DNA of 64,000 nt from JANPPS01 sp964242575 (GTDB lineage: Bacteria > Pseudomonadota > Alphaproteobacteria > Acetobacterales > Acetobacteraceae), in the NCBI GenBank assembly GCA_964242575.1, contig CAXTCN010000007.1, positions 1 through 64,000 of the forward strand, written 5' to 3'. Shown one piece after another: positions 39,716 to 47,946 of this stretch. The position numbers were made by a program, and so were the translations under genes. Position 1 is the first letter of the stretch. Each line of letters starts with the position of its first letter. The notes under the pieces are model-generated. The model had not been told where the DNA came from, did not search any database, and was given only the letters and a program-made list of their open reading frames with translations.

Positions 39716-42475
39716 TTATGCTTTATTCTCCACCTTCTCCACTTTCCATGACGCAGAGCCGTCCAGCGTGCCCGCGCGGACCAGCCGCAGGCCATTCACG
39801 ATGCGCCCCGCGTATGAGCCGAGGTAGCGCCCCAGGGTGCGGTTGTTCACAAACCCGCCCTGACCGGCGACGTTCATCAGAGCTTCGCGGAAGTCGGGGT
39901 GGACGAAATCGCCGTAGCCTTGTGGCGGAGTGCCGGTCGTCTTCATGCCGGTCATATGTTGCAGACCTTCCCTCTGCTCGTTGTTTAGCGCCTTCCCTGC
40001 GAAAGGATTGCGCTCACACGCCGCCTCGATAGCTTTGCGCACTGCAATTTTGTCTCCACCCAGGGCCTCGTGCCAATGCGTCAAGACGCTGGATATAGCG
40101 TCTAATTTCGGGTCCAAGGCGCGCACCTCATCCATCGACGCCACAGGGTCGGCTTCTCCCAGCCATATCAGCGCGTCCCGCACCAGCGAAGACCATGCCT
40201 CAAACGAGCCAAGCCGGTTAGACTGCTTCGGCTTCCCCGCGACCACGTAAGCCCGCAGCAAGGTTATGGCGCAGCTTACGTAAACGTTGCGGTTTTGCAC
40301 GGTCCGCTCAACCGGGTCGAAATCGAAAACGCGCTGTTCTGGGCGCTCACATCCGGGGTCCAAGCGGCACAGGAGTGAACGCCGCGTCATGTCGCCCGAC
40401 AACACCATGTTATTTCCGGTTGCCGTCATCAGCACGCATGTAGGCAGTTCCGGGGCTTCTGATTTCCCAAGAATACGTGCCCTCACTACCTGCTGTGTGA
40501 GGACTTGGCACAGAAAATCGCCACCCAGGGCAGATTCTACGTTATCTATCGCTACCACCGGGTCTCCTGATATCAAAATAGATGCCAGGCGCTTTTCGGT
40601 TTCTTCTTCCGACTTTCCTTGAGCAACAACGCTTGCTTCTCTACCGGTTGCCATAATGCTTGCGATGTCGGCCAACTTGCTCTTTCCAGAGCCAGCCAAG
40701 GGCGCTGTGAAAGCATGCAGAGGGGCCGTGGGCAGGCTGCGGCGCACGCACGCAGTGAGCAGTGCCGACAAGGCCACGGAGCGGTCAGTATCTGCGACGA
40801 AAGGAAACGTGCTGATAAGCGATTTCAAGGCGCTCAAGCACTCCAACGCCATATCGCGGTCAGGAGCTTCATCAAGCGGGTAGATTTCGCTCGTCGGCTC
40901 AAACAGGAGTCCAGTGGCTTTGTCGTAGCCGGGAACATTCAATAGAGAGCCATCTGCCCGTAGCGTCGGTGCTGAAACAACGGCGGCCAAAACCGGCAAT
41001 TTCCAGTGCCCTTTGGACTGCAAAAGCGTCATCGCAACGCTCATCGGGCAGTCCGCTACAACTTCCTCTCCCCTGCGGACATCGAATTTAAAGAACGTTG
41101 CAGCGCGAGAAAGCTTGCTCAACAGCGCGTATTCTTCGACGTTGCCGATGCCACGGCCTTTGGAGACACCTGCCGCTGTCGTGAACGCCATGTCGCGCAC
41201 CTCGACGATTGCCCCACCACGCTGGTAGGTGCCGCCCATGGCGATGAGTGCCTGCTCAGCCGATGCCACGACCTCGTGCATAGCTCCCACCACCAGCTTA
41301 ACTTGCGGTTTATCGGCTGCTGCTCGCATTGCCGCCACTTCCGGCTCATGTCGCGGTGTGGCTGCAATGATTTCGTTCGTGTCCTGCATGGTGTCGCTCA
41401 TGGCATCCCCCTGTTGACCGAAGGTTGAAACCGCACCGGGTGCAATGACGCACTTTGGGCGGGCGTTGTATGGCTTGACTTCTCGGGCGATGATTTTTGC
41501 GGCAACGCGCGCCACTTTACTGTCAACTTCTCTTTTGAGACGAGCACCAGCCCAACGGCCTGAGCATTCGGCGCTCTGCTCGAAAAGTTCGAGCGTCAGG
41601 ACTTTGAGGCCGGTCGTAAACGCTGTGGCGTCGCCCGCTTGATGCGCTGACAGCAGTCCATTGCCGTTTCCGGTCACCACCTGGTAAGCCAGACTCGTCA
41701 GGTATCTTTCGCGGCCGTCCGTAAGAACGCCATTAGCTCCCACCGCCACATCCGGCCCGCTTGCACGCGGCACGCGCAGGCCATTCGTTTTCATAGTCCA
41801 TTCGGTATCAGACAGCAGGGAATTGCCACCCGCATCCTTGGTAAAGGGGAATTCGGCTTCAACGGCAGCAACGAAATCCTCGACTTGCTTTCTTGTGACC
41901 ACGGGAGCTTTGTCGGGACTGGCAACCATTGGGCTAAGACCAGGCCAAGTGAAAAAGCCGCCGGTTTTGTGATGAATTCCGTGCAGAGTGATTACCCTAC
42001 CCGCTGAAAGGATTTCCAGTTCGCAGTCGGGGTGGTCACAAAATGGCTTCGACGTGCTCGCCGGCATGCCATCTGCGGTCGCCGTTCTGTAGATGAATGC
42101 AATTTTGGGTGCGCGTCCGATGCGAACGAACGGCGTTGCTCCCAAATACTCAACCGCAATGGCCTGGACGCGAGCAGATACGGTGGCGTTCATGCAGTCA
42201 ATGTCGAGTGCGAAAGTGTTACCTTGCGCAGGACCAAAAGCGCAGGCCACGTTGAGTCCAGGACAGTAGCGAATGAATGCCTGCATTTCGGCGTCCGTAG
42301 GCAGCGTTTTTGTGAAACGACCCCACTTTACGCATTCATCATCAACAAAACCCGGTGCTCTATTGCCGGTTTTCTGCTGAGGCCACACGCTCCAGCCCTG
42401 GCGGCGCATAAGCGTGCCGCCGATTTCGAAATTGGTTCCGTTATCGAATGGTAGATTAACCCCTGCTGTTGTCAT
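39716..42475 (-). CDS. Prim-Pol primase-helicase replication protein
   Basis: The protein is 919 residues from the ATG at 42475, which follows AGGGGG; a longer start would cross a promoter-like motif. The N-terminal AEP (Prim-Pol) domain spans about residues 10-205, with metal-binding D91-x-D93 in F-A-L-D-I-D and R-x-G...K in the following strands. The C-terminal helicase/ATPase has Walker A A-G-S-G-K-S-K (594-600) and Walker B V-V-A-I-D-N (640-645), resembling SF3/DUF927-type phage replicases. It probably initiates and unwinds at the nearby inverted repeat. It is expressed from its own promoter motif and ends at a strong terminator. Confidence 0.85.
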   Translation of the reverse strand: MTTAGVNLPFDNGTNFEIGGTLMRRQGWSVWPQQKTGNRAPGFVDDECVKWGRFTKTLPTDAEMQAFIRYCPGLNVACAFGPAQGNTFALDIDCMNATVSARVQAIAVEYLGATPFVRIGRAPKIAFIYRTATADGMPASTSKPFCDHPDCELEILSAGRVITLHGIHHKTGGFFTWPGLSPMVASPDKAPVVTRKQVEDFVAAVEAEFPFTKDAGGNSLLSDTEWTMKTNGLRVPRASGPDVAVGANGVLTDGRERYLTSLAYQVVTGNGNGLLSAHQAGDATAFTTGLKVLTLELFEQSAECSGRWAGARLKREVDSKVARVAAKIIAREVKPYNARPKCVIAPGAVSTFGQQGDAMSDTMQDTNEIIAATPRHEPEVAAMRAAADKPQVKLVVGAMHEVVASAEQALIAMGGTYQRGGAIVEVRDMAFTTAAGVSKGRGIGNVEEYALLSKLSRAATFFKFDVRRGEEVVADCPMSVAMTLLQSKGHWKLPVLAAVVSAPTLRADGSLLNVPGYDKATGLLFEPTSEIYPLDEAPDRDMALECLSALKSLISTFPFVADTDRSVALSALLTACVRRSLPTAPLHAFTAPLAGSGKSKLADIASIMATGREASVVAQGKSEEETEKRLASILISGDPVVAIDNVESALGGDFLCQVLTQQVVRARILGKSEAPELPTCVLMTATGNNMVLSGDMTRRSLLCRLDPGCERPEQRVFDFDPVERTVQNRNVYVSCAITLLRAYVVAGKPKQSNRLGSFEAWSSLVRDALIWLGEADPVASMDEVRALDPKLDAISSVLTHWHEALGGDKIAVRKAIEAACERNPFAGKALNNEQREGLQHMTGMKTTGTPPQGYGDFVHPDFREALMNVAGQGGFVNNRTLGRYLGSYAGRIVNGLRLVRAGTLDGSASWKVEKVENKA

Positions 42476-42560
42476 TTCGCGTGCCCCCTTTTCGGTCGGC
42501 TTGGCGGCCCATGCCGCATTGCATACCCACAGGTATGTCCGCTCGATTGCCAGGCGCAAG

Positions 42561-42588
42561 GATTAAATACCTGTGGTCATGAAAAAAA
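42561..42588 (-). promoter_or_regulatory. Third copy of the CAGGTAT promoter motif (primase gene)
   Basis: On the minus strand TTTCATGACCACAGGTATTTAAT resembles the two 45-bp copies (CTAGACACAGGTATAAT). TTTAAT would be the -10, about 85 bp upstream of the primase start. An inverted CACAGGTAT occurs on the plus strand at 42528-42536. Confidence 0.45.
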
Positions 42589-42620
42589 TCCCGCAGGCCA
42601 GTGAAGGCGCTGCGGGATTT
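42582..42620 (-). terminator. Terminator of the ribbon-helix-helix gene
   Basis: A perfect 11-bp stem AAATCCCGCAG/CTGCGGGATTT (42610-42620 with 42586-42596) is followed by seven T in all on the minus strand. It isolates the small regulator gene from the primase gene. Confidence 0.85.
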
Positions 42621-42645
42621 TAAATAGTAAACTTATAGACTAACC

Positions 42646-42864
42646 TTATGCGTAGATGCTTAACACCTCGCGTAGCAAGTCTGCGTTTGTGCGTCCTGTG
42701 GCTTCCCTGGCACGGACGAGCAGCGCACGCACGTCTGTAGGAAGATGCACGGCGAGTATTCCGTGACGGTGACGATAATTTTTCTTCAAATCCTTGCTGC
42801 TGAGAGGCTGCTCTCCCAAGGACGGCCGCCCACGACGGCGCTTAGTAGTATCAGCGACTTCCAT
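42646..42864 (-). CDS. Ribbon-helix-helix DNA-binding regulator
   Basis: The 72-residue protein has a basic N-terminal tail (T-K-R-R-R-G-R-P-S), a short strand H-G-I-L-A-V-H-L and helices P-T-D-V-R-A-L-L-V-R-A-R-E and T-N-A-D-L-L-R-E-V-L, the Arc/MetJ/CopG plan. It is expressed from a 45-bp promoter element that recurs before the late operon, which makes it a good candidate for the protein binding both copies and coordinating them. A dedicated terminator follows. Confidence 0.8.
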   Translation of the reverse strand: MEVADTTKRRRGRPSLGEQPLSSKDLKKNYRHRHGILAVHLPTDVRALLVRAREATGRTNADLLREVLSIYA

Positions 42865-42891
42865 GAGACTTTCCCCCTCTAGGCTCCCGCG

Positions 42892-42936
42892 TTGGCGCTA
42901 ATAGGTAATTATACCTGTGTCTAGCAAAAAACAAGG
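42892..42936 (-). promoter_or_regulatory. Repeated promoter/operator copy 2 (RHH gene)
   Basis: On the minus strand this copy has a perfect TATAAT -10 (42908-42913) embedded in AGGTA-N4-TACCT, and a poor -35 in an A/T tract. It starts 28 bp upstream of the regulator gene. The symmetric AGGTA/TACCT halves resemble an operator for a dimeric ribbon-helix-helix protein. Confidence 0.65.
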
Positions 42937-42939
42937 GCA

Positions 42940-42996
42940 ACCCCTTGCGGCAGGCCGTTTCGGTTACCTACCAATTCCTTTGTGTCAAAAACTGCT
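42940..42996 (+). repeat. Right copy of the leader element found at 4111
   Basis: CCCTTGCGGCAGGCCGT...CGGTTAC...TCCTTTGT matches 4111-4150 at roughly three quarters of positions, and the adjoining TGTCAAAAACTGC also occurs at 4092-4104. Both copies precede rightward genes at opposite ends of the prophage. Confidence 0.45.
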
Positions 42997-43030
42997 CATA
43001 AGAAGCAGTGCGGCACACGGGAGACCGAAC

Positions 43031-43780
43031 GTGTCCAGCAACAGCAGCGCAAATCACGAAGCGACAGGAAGCCGAGAGGACTGGAAAGGCTTGTATAGCG
43101 ACCGCGAGACGTATGCCTCTCGCGAGGTCCGCGCCCGCCGGTCCATAGAAACCGCAACGGGGTTGAGACTACTGCCCCAGGGCCTCGGCGCAGAATCCGG
43201 CAAGACCTTCTACGGCTACAGCCATCATCACGGCGGCGCGTCCGGTACTGCTGACTACCAAGTGGACGGAGCGAAGGTCCACGTTGAGGTCACTGGCAGC
43301 AGAATTCCGCTCAAACCTACAGACGCGCTGTGGGTGCGTCCAGACAAGCTGACGCACGCCATCGCATCCCTGCGGCAAGGTTTCGTGACCTACGTCGCTC
43401 ACGAAACCCCAGTTCGTGGCGGCGAACCGCTGGTGCGACTGATTCGCTTGGACCGCGATGCTCTGCTCCGCTTTCACAAAAAGCAGTGGAAGACGGTCCA
43501 ATGTTCACCGAAGGGCAAGCCTGAGAGTTTCGTTGCGATTCCATTTGATGACCCGGCGGTGTTGAGCCTGGCCGAGGGCTGCATGGACCTCTGGCATTAT
43601 TCGGTGGGTGAGCGGCCACCAGGTGCCACAGAAGCTGCGCCAGTCGTCCTGGAGCAGCCCCAGAACTCCCAGGCACCCCGTTCATTCGCGCCCATGGCGC
43701 ACCATGACGACGCAGGCGCGGCGGATGCAGCGTGGGTCGAGTTGGTGGCCGCTTGCAATGCGGTAGGGGGAATCCAATGA
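43031..43780 (+). CDS. Hypothetical protein, possible nuclease-like fold
   Basis: The protein is 249 residues from the GTG at 43031, which follows GGGAG at 7-bp spacing; the frame is open further upstream through the repeated leader element, which is unlikely to be coding. A central segment (about residues 75-150) reads A-D-Y-Q-V-D-G-A-K-V-H-V-E-V-T-G-S-R, then a helix, then F-V-T-Y-V-A-H-E. This D...E-x-T pattern resembles the core of PD-(D/E)xK nucleases but with Thr in place of the catalytic Lys. It is coupled by ATGA to a tiny membrane protein. It could be a degenerate or variant nuclease; unproven. Confidence 0.55.
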   Translation: MSSNSSANHEATGSREDWKGLYSDRETYASREVRARRSIETATGLRLLPQGLGAESGKTFYGYSHHHGGASGTADYQVDGAKVHVEVTGSRIPLKPTDALWVRPDKLTHAIASLRQGFVTYVAHETPVRGGEPLVRLIRLDRDALLRFHKKQWKTVQCSPKGKPESFVAIPFDDPAVLSLAEGCMDLWHYSVGERPPGATEAAPVVLEQPQNSQAPRSFAPMAHHDDAGAADAAWVELVAACNAVGGIQ

Positions 43781-43896
43781 CGGACGGCACAGAGATGCAG
43801 GAGCTTTTCTATGCCGTGGTGACGGCGGCAGGCGCGTTGATTTTTGGATGCCTGGCGCTCACTGCGCTGGCGACCTGGTTTTCGAGCAAGGATTGA
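43777..43896 (+). CDS. 39-residue single-pass membrane protein
   Basis: This short gene overlaps the previous stop as ATGA. After about 11 polar residues it has one hydrophobic helix (A-V-V-T-A-A-G-A-L-I-F-G-C-L-A-L-T-A-L-A-T) and a short charged end. A strong terminator begins at the base after the stop codon, so it is the last gene of this two-gene unit. Possible roles include a membrane anchor or a small holin-like or toxin-like peptide; nothing decides between them. Confidence 0.6.
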   Translation: MTDGTEMQELFYAVVTAAGALIFGCLALTALATWFSSKD

Positions 43897-43929
43897 CCAG
43901 AAGCCCCGGCCTCGCGCCGGGGTTTCTGG
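43897..43929 (+). terminator. Strong hairpin terminator
   Basis: Arms CCAGAAGCCCCGGC / GCCGGGGTTTCTGG (14 bp with one wobble pair) flank a 5-nt loop, immediately after the stop codon of the 39-residue gene. The T tract is weak (TTCTG). Confidence 0.7.
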
Positions 43930-44003
43930 TTCTGTGCGGTCACTTGAATGCAGCTAAGAACCATGCTTCTTATTTTGCAGGAGAAATGGCACAGGAAGTA
44001 TTC

Positions 44004-44459
44004 ATGGAAGGTTTTTTGGTCATCTTGGCTATCTTAGCTTTCTTGGCCATGTTTATTGTTCCTGGCGTCTTGGCAAAAAGCGCAGGGGCGGGTGCTGTGC
44101 ATGCTTCGCAAAATGCCCGCGCGAGCAGGATTGCCCGAGATATGGAAGAGCGGGGCAAGGAGCTTGGCTTTACCCCTGATAAGTCGTTCATCAGCAAAGG
44201 CTTGGCATTCGATACAACACACGGTCTGTTTTACATTGGGATTGAAGAAGGCCGGTCATTGTCAGGCGGCATCTACCCATTTTCATCGCTTTTGAAGTAT
44301 TCCAGCGGTCACGATTGGGTTATGGAACATCAGAAGTTCTTCCTTGATTTGACTGTTAAGGACATAAACAATCCGTCCTGGAGAATATGGTTTGGTGGAG
44401 ACCACGCCCTGCTGGCACAGGTCACAGCCACAATTGATGTGGTATGGGCTAGTAAGTAA
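44004..44459 (+). CDS. Membrane-anchored prophage protein
   Basis: The protein is 151 residues from the ATG at 44004, which has GGAAG upstream; an ATG at 43986 is possible. An N-terminal membrane helix (residues 3-24, F-L-V-I-L-A-I-L-A-F-L-A-M-F) is followed by a charged helical linker, then a compact beta-rich domain of about 95 residues (G-L-A-F-D-T-T-H-G-L-F-Y-I-G-I) resembling small PH-like domains of unknown function in prophages. It is convergent with the integrase gene and lies at the right edge, a typical place for lysogenic conversion genes. Function unknown. Confidence 0.6.
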   Translation: MEGFLVILAILAFLAMFIVPGVLAKSAGAGAVHASQNARASRIARDMEERGKELGFTPDKSFISKGLAFDTTHGLFYIGIEEGRSLSGGIYPFSSLLKYSSGHDWVMEHQKFFLDLTVKDINNPSWRIWFGGDHALLAQVTATIDVVWASK

Positions 44460-44483
44460 AATTCCCCTTGGAACCTGCCGGCG

Positions 44484-45773
44484 TTAGTCGTATGCGCTCG
44501 GCCTTGGAAGCCATGCCGGCCATGCCGGCGCACCAGACGGACGGCTGGCAACCATGCGCTCGACAAGCCACCGCTCCCAAGCCAATAACGTTTCCGTTGT
44601 GATGTCGCGTCGCTCATGCAACGCATAGTGCCTGCGAGTGATTCCGGGGTCTTCATGGTCCAGAATCATTCCAATGGCCCTTAGCGACAGATTTAGCAGC
44701 CCATCGCCGTGCGTAGCGAATGCCCGCCGCAGCGCATGCGGTCCATGCCCCGGAACGGCACCGCCCACGGCTTCCCGGAAGGGCCTGTAAGTTGTCGGCG
44801 CTTTGCCGCCCGCTTGCGGGAATAACCATTTGCTGTCCCCCGCAAGCCCGCGCAGGGCTTCAAAACATGCAGCGGTAAGAGGCGGCAGCGGCAGCCGATG
44901 AGGTCTGCCGGACTTCATAAGCCTACCTGGTATAGCCCAGGTGCCCCCGTCCACATGAGATGTCTCGGCTTCCCGCACCGTGCGGACGCGTTGCGCCGTC
45001 AAGGCGACGAGCATAACTGCAAACCGCATGCGTGGTTGGAATCCAGCACCACTCAGGAGCCAAGGAAGCTCCCCCATGGCCTTGTCAGATGGCACCCGGC
45101 CATCAGACGGTGGGGGAGCCACCACGATGCGGTCCACATCCAGCAGTTCGCGCATGCGCTCCTTCGGAAGCCCAGCTTCCGGCCGCCCGGCGCACCAACG
45201 AAGCAGGCCGCCTACGGATACGCTGACGGCGCGGGCCATGCTTCGCTTGCCCCGGTCAGCAAAGCTGTTTTGCAGCCGCGCTAAGTTTTCCGCCTTGATG
45301 TCGCGTAGCAGTCGGCCGCCGAGGGCCGACACCACATCAGGATGACACAGGTTTCTGCGGTGGCTGCCGTGCGTTGCGGCCCGCCATGTCGGTTCGTTGA
45401 GCGCGAGGTAACGTTCAACCGCATACTCCCACGCCCATGCGGATTCCTGCGGCGAAGTGGTGGCGGCTGCTGTTGCCGTCCTCGCAATGGGTTTTCCCGA
45501 CTGCTGTCCTAACCACTCAGCGGGGTCTTGTCCTTGGCGTGCCATGTCCAGCGCGACCCCGGCACGCGCCCTTGCAGACGAAAGCGAAAGCGCCAGTCCA
45601 TCGCCGAGGGTCCACGTCCTCACAGTAGGAACCCCGCGAACCCGTCCGCGAAGCACCCAGGATGCACCCGTTGCCCGCCCCCTCAGAGACAGACCAGGCA
45701 CGCCGCCCACGAACTCGTCGAATGGACCCTGCCCCACATTCGCCAGCAGGCGTTTGACATCGCCCGCCGTCAT
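44484..45773 (-). CDS. int: Tyrosine integrase of the prophage
   Basis: The protein is 429 residues from the ATG at 45773, which follows AGGGAAGAG; frames upstream to 45908 overlap the arm-type sites. An N-terminal DUF4102-like arm-binding domain (about 1-85), a core-binding domain (about 125-225) and a C-terminal catalytic domain are visible. Catalytic residues: Arg in T-A-Q-R-V-R-T-V, box H-A-L-R-R-A-F-A-T-H, late His in I-L-D-H-E-D and nucleophile Tyr in R-R-H-Y-A. P4-type integrases of this shape commonly use tRNA 3' ends. Its gene ends 24 bp from a convergent gene, and attR lies about 190 bp upstream of its start. Confidence 0.92.
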   Translation of the reverse strand: MTAGDVKRLLANVGQGPFDEFVGGVPGLSLRGRATGASWVLRGRVRGVPTVRTWTLGDGLALSLSSARARAGVALDMARQGQDPAEWLGQQSGKPIARTATAAATTSPQESAWAWEYAVERYLALNEPTWRAATHGSHRRNLCHPDVVSALGGRLLRDIKAENLARLQNSFADRGKRSMARAVSVSVGGLLRWCAGRPEAGLPKERMRELLDVDRIVVAPPPSDGRVPSDKAMGELPWLLSGAGFQPRMRFAVMLVALTAQRVRTVREAETSHVDGGTWAIPGRLMKSGRPHRLPLPPLTAACFEALRGLAGDSKWLFPQAGGKAPTTYRPFREAVGGAVPGHGPHALRRAFATHGDGLLNLSLRAIGMILDHEDPGITRRHYALHERRDITTETLLAWERWLVERMVASRPSGAPAWPAWLPRPSAYD

Positions 45774-45802
45774 CTCTTCCCTGACCATACCCGATACCCG
45801 TG

Positions 45803-45861
45803 TGTTGTCCCGCTCAGCGATATAGTAGCGAAGCATCAATGGGACAACGTGCTGGACAACA
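45803..45861. promoter_or_regulatory. Candidate right arm-type integrase sites
   Basis: GGACAACA (inverted) at 45803-45810, GGACAACG at 45842-45849 and GGACAACA at 45854-45861. The last two are spaced 12 bp, as on the left arm. They lie just upstream of the chosen integrase start, so integrase binding may also repress its own promoter. Confidence 0.5.
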
Positions 45862-45959
45862 CCTCGCAACCGATTGCGGCATATGGTCCTATTTTGCGAC
45901 TTAAACATATACGTTTACAAAGGATTTAGACAGGAATTCATACCTGATGGGCGCCGGTG

Positions 45960-46010
45960 ACTGATTCGTAATCAGTAGGTCCGCGGTTCAATCCCGCGCG
46001 TCGGCACCAT
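45960..46010. repeat. attR core, 51-bp direct repeat
   Basis: An exact copy of 3898-3948. It contains only the anticodon arm to CCA part of tRNA-Thr, with no acceptor 5' half before it, so it is not a functional tRNA. This is the displaced original 3' end. Confidence 0.95.
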
Positions 46011-46040
46011 AGGTCCGCAGGTCCCGCACAAATCCGGCGC

Positions 46041-46895
46041 TCAGCCTTGCAAGCTTAAAAGCCCGTTGTTGATCACCACCACATCCCGCTCCACGACACG
46101 CGCCCGGAACGCGCCGGAGCGCCAAATCTCCGTGCGGATCGTCTCACCCGGGAACACCGGCGCCGAGAACCGCAGAGCCAGCAACCGGAAGCGCCCTGCG
46201 TCATAGTCCGCCAGGCCGCGCAACAGCGCGTGCGCCACCACGCCCAGGGTGCACAGCCCATGCAGGATCGGGCGCGGGAACCCGGCTTGCGCCGCCGTGC
46301 CTGGGTCCGAGTGCAACGGGTTGTCATCGCCGTTCAGCCGGTACAGCAGCGCCTGTTCCGGCCGGGTTGGCAGGTCGATGGTGAGGTCCGGGTTGCCCTC
46401 CGGCGCAGGGTGGACCGGGCGCACCGGCCCTGCCGCGCCGCCGAACCCGCCGTCTCCGCGCAGCACCACCGTGGCGCGGCAGGTCGCCAGCAAACTCCCC
46501 GAGGCCGCGTCCAGCAGCAGCTTTTCCGTGTAGAGCAACGCCCCGCGCCCGGCCCCTTTGTCCACCAGCCCGGTGACACGGGTGCGCCCGATCAGCTCCG
46601 CCTCTACCGGCAACGGCCGGTGCAGCTCGATTTCCTGCTCGCCGTGCACCAGCCGGACCGCGTCCACCCCGGTCCGCGGGTCGGCCAGCCAGAAGCCCGG
46701 CTGCGCCAGCACCACCGCCATCGACGGCAGCGCACGCAGGCTACGGCGGTGGTCAACGTAGTCCAGTTGCCGGGTACCGAGCGGGTCCTGCCCGAGGCCA
46801 ACCGACAGGGCATACAGCACGCAGTCCCGCGCCCGCAGCGTCTGCCGCACCTCCGGGACCGGGAAGCGCCGCAGCGCCTCGGCATCGATCGGCAC
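46041..46895 (-). CDS. MaoC-family dehydratase (hotdog fold)
   Basis: The protein is 284 residues from a GTG at 46895, two bases beyond the cbbR stop; upstream codons overlap cbbR and are not credible. The C-terminal half has the (R)-hydratase signature Y-R-L-N-G-D-D-N-P-L-H-S-D-P with catalytic Asp and His, then F-P-R-P-I-L-H-G-L. The N-terminal half is a second, degenerate hotdog. Such two-domain proteins hydrate enoyl-CoA esters, but the substrate cannot be read. Tight linkage to cbbR suggests co-transcription rather than a Calvin-cycle function. Before phage insertion it lay beside tRNA-Thr. Confidence 0.8.
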   Translation of the reverse strand: MPIDAEALRRFPVPEVRQTLRARDCVLYALSVGLGQDPLGTRQLDYVDHRRSLRALPSMAVVLAQPGFWLADPRTGVDAVRLVHGEQEIELHRPLPVEAELIGRTRVTGLVDKGAGRGALLYTEKLLLDAASGSLLATCRATVVLRGDGGFGGAAGPVRPVHPAPEGNPDLTIDLPTRPEQALLYRLNGDDNPLHSDPGTAAQAGFPRPILHGLCTLGVVAHALLRGLADYDAGRFRLLALRFSAPVFPGETIRTEIWRSGAFRARVVERDVVVINNGLLSLQG

Positions 46896-46897
46896 AG

Positions 46898-47833
46898 CTA
46901 AGGCTCCGCCACCGGGTGGCCCCGGCCAATCTCGTCGATGATGGGCTGGCCCTGGCGGAGCAAATAGTCGCGCAGCCCGGCTTGCACCGGCAGCAAAGGG
47001 GATGTCCGCCGCTGCACCACGAACCAAGACCGCATCACCGGGAACCCCTGCACACTCAACACCCGCAACAGCCCCAGCGAAAGCTCCAGGCTTACGGTGT
47101 GCCGCGAGATCAACGCCAGGCCCATGCCGGCGATCACCGACTGCTTGATCATTTCATTGCTGGACGTTTCCATCGCGACCCGCGGCGTGAACCCGGACGC
47201 ACGAAAGAACTCGTCCGACAGCGAGCGCGTGCCCGATCCCTCCTCGCGTATCACGAACCATTCGCCCGACAGCGCCAGGGGCGCCAATGCCGGTTGGTTG
47301 CACAGCGGATGCGCTGGATGCGCCACGATGACCGAGGGGTGCGGCGCGAACTTCTCCGCTACGACGTCCGCGTCCGCCGGCGGCTGCCCCATGATGGCCA
47401 GGTCTATATCGCCCTTGGTCAGCAAGGCCACAATAGTGTTCCGATTGCCCTCACGCAACGACACCATGACGCCCGGGCATCCCGCGCGAAACCGGGCAAT
47501 CAGGTGCGGCACCAGGTACTTTGCCGTGGACACCAGCCCCAGCCGCACCTGGCCGCCGTTCACGCCCTTCAGCGCCGCCATGGCCTGGTCCATGTCCCGC
47601 ATGGAGCGCAGCACCGGGCGCGCATAGCCCAGCAGCACCCGCCCTGCCTCGGTCAACGCCACCCGGCGGCCAATCCGCTCGAACAGCGTGAACCCGGTCT
47701 GCTGCTCGACCTGGCGTATTTGGAACGACACCGCCGACGGCGTAAGGCGCAACCGCTCCGCCACGCGGGCGAAGGACAGCATTTCGGCTGCATCGACGAA
47801 CACTTGCAGTTGGCGGACGGTCACGTTTGGCAC
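46898..47833 (-). CDS. cbbR: LysR-type regulator CbbR
   Basis: The 311-residue protein starts at a GTG preceded by GAGGG. The N-terminal winged helix-turn-helix is at residues 5-65 (S-F-A-R-V-A-E-R-L-R-L-T-P-S-A-V-S-F-Q-I), and the rest is a LysR effector-binding domain with the CbbR-like G-N-R-N-T-I-V-A-L-L and G-S-G-T-R motifs. It is divergent from cbbL across 113 bp, the classic arrangement for a regulator activating the Calvin operon in response to metabolites. Confidence 0.92.
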   Translation of the reverse strand: MPNVTVRQLQVFVDAAEMLSFARVAERLRLTPSAVSFQIRQVEQQTGFTLFERIGRRVALTEAGRVLLGYARPVLRSMRDMDQAMAALKGVNGGQVRLGLVSTAKYLVPHLIARFRAGCPGVMVSLREGNRNTIVALLTKGDIDLAIMGQPPADADVVAEKFAPHPSVIVAHPAHPLCNQPALAPLALSGEWFVIREEGSGTRSLSDEFFRASGFTPRVAMETSSNEMIKQSVIAGMGLALISRHTVSLELSLGLLRVLSVQGFPVMRSWFVVQRRTSPLLPVQAGLRDYLLRQGQPIIDEIGRGHPVAEP

Positions 47834-47946
47834 AAGGTTTCCCTCATCAATACCGACAGTCTATTTCGCTTTTCCTTATCCCGTCGAGCCGCGTAGAAAT
47901 TTGTCAAGCGAGGCCACTTCGCATCAAACAAATAGGGGATCATCCG
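47834..47946. promoter_or_regulatory. cbbR-cbbL divergent control region
   Basis: This AT-richer 113-bp region must hold the cbbL promoter and CbbR sites. TTGTCA at 47901-47906 is a possible -35 for cbbL, but no good -10 follows at 17 bp, consistent with an activator-dependent promoter. A ribosome binding site (AGGGG) precedes the cbbL GTG. Confidence 0.45.

Noticed and set aside
45960..46010. Second tRNA-Thr gene
   Set aside because: Only the part from the anticodon arm to CCA is present. The acceptor 5' strand and D arm are missing, so it is the attR remnant.
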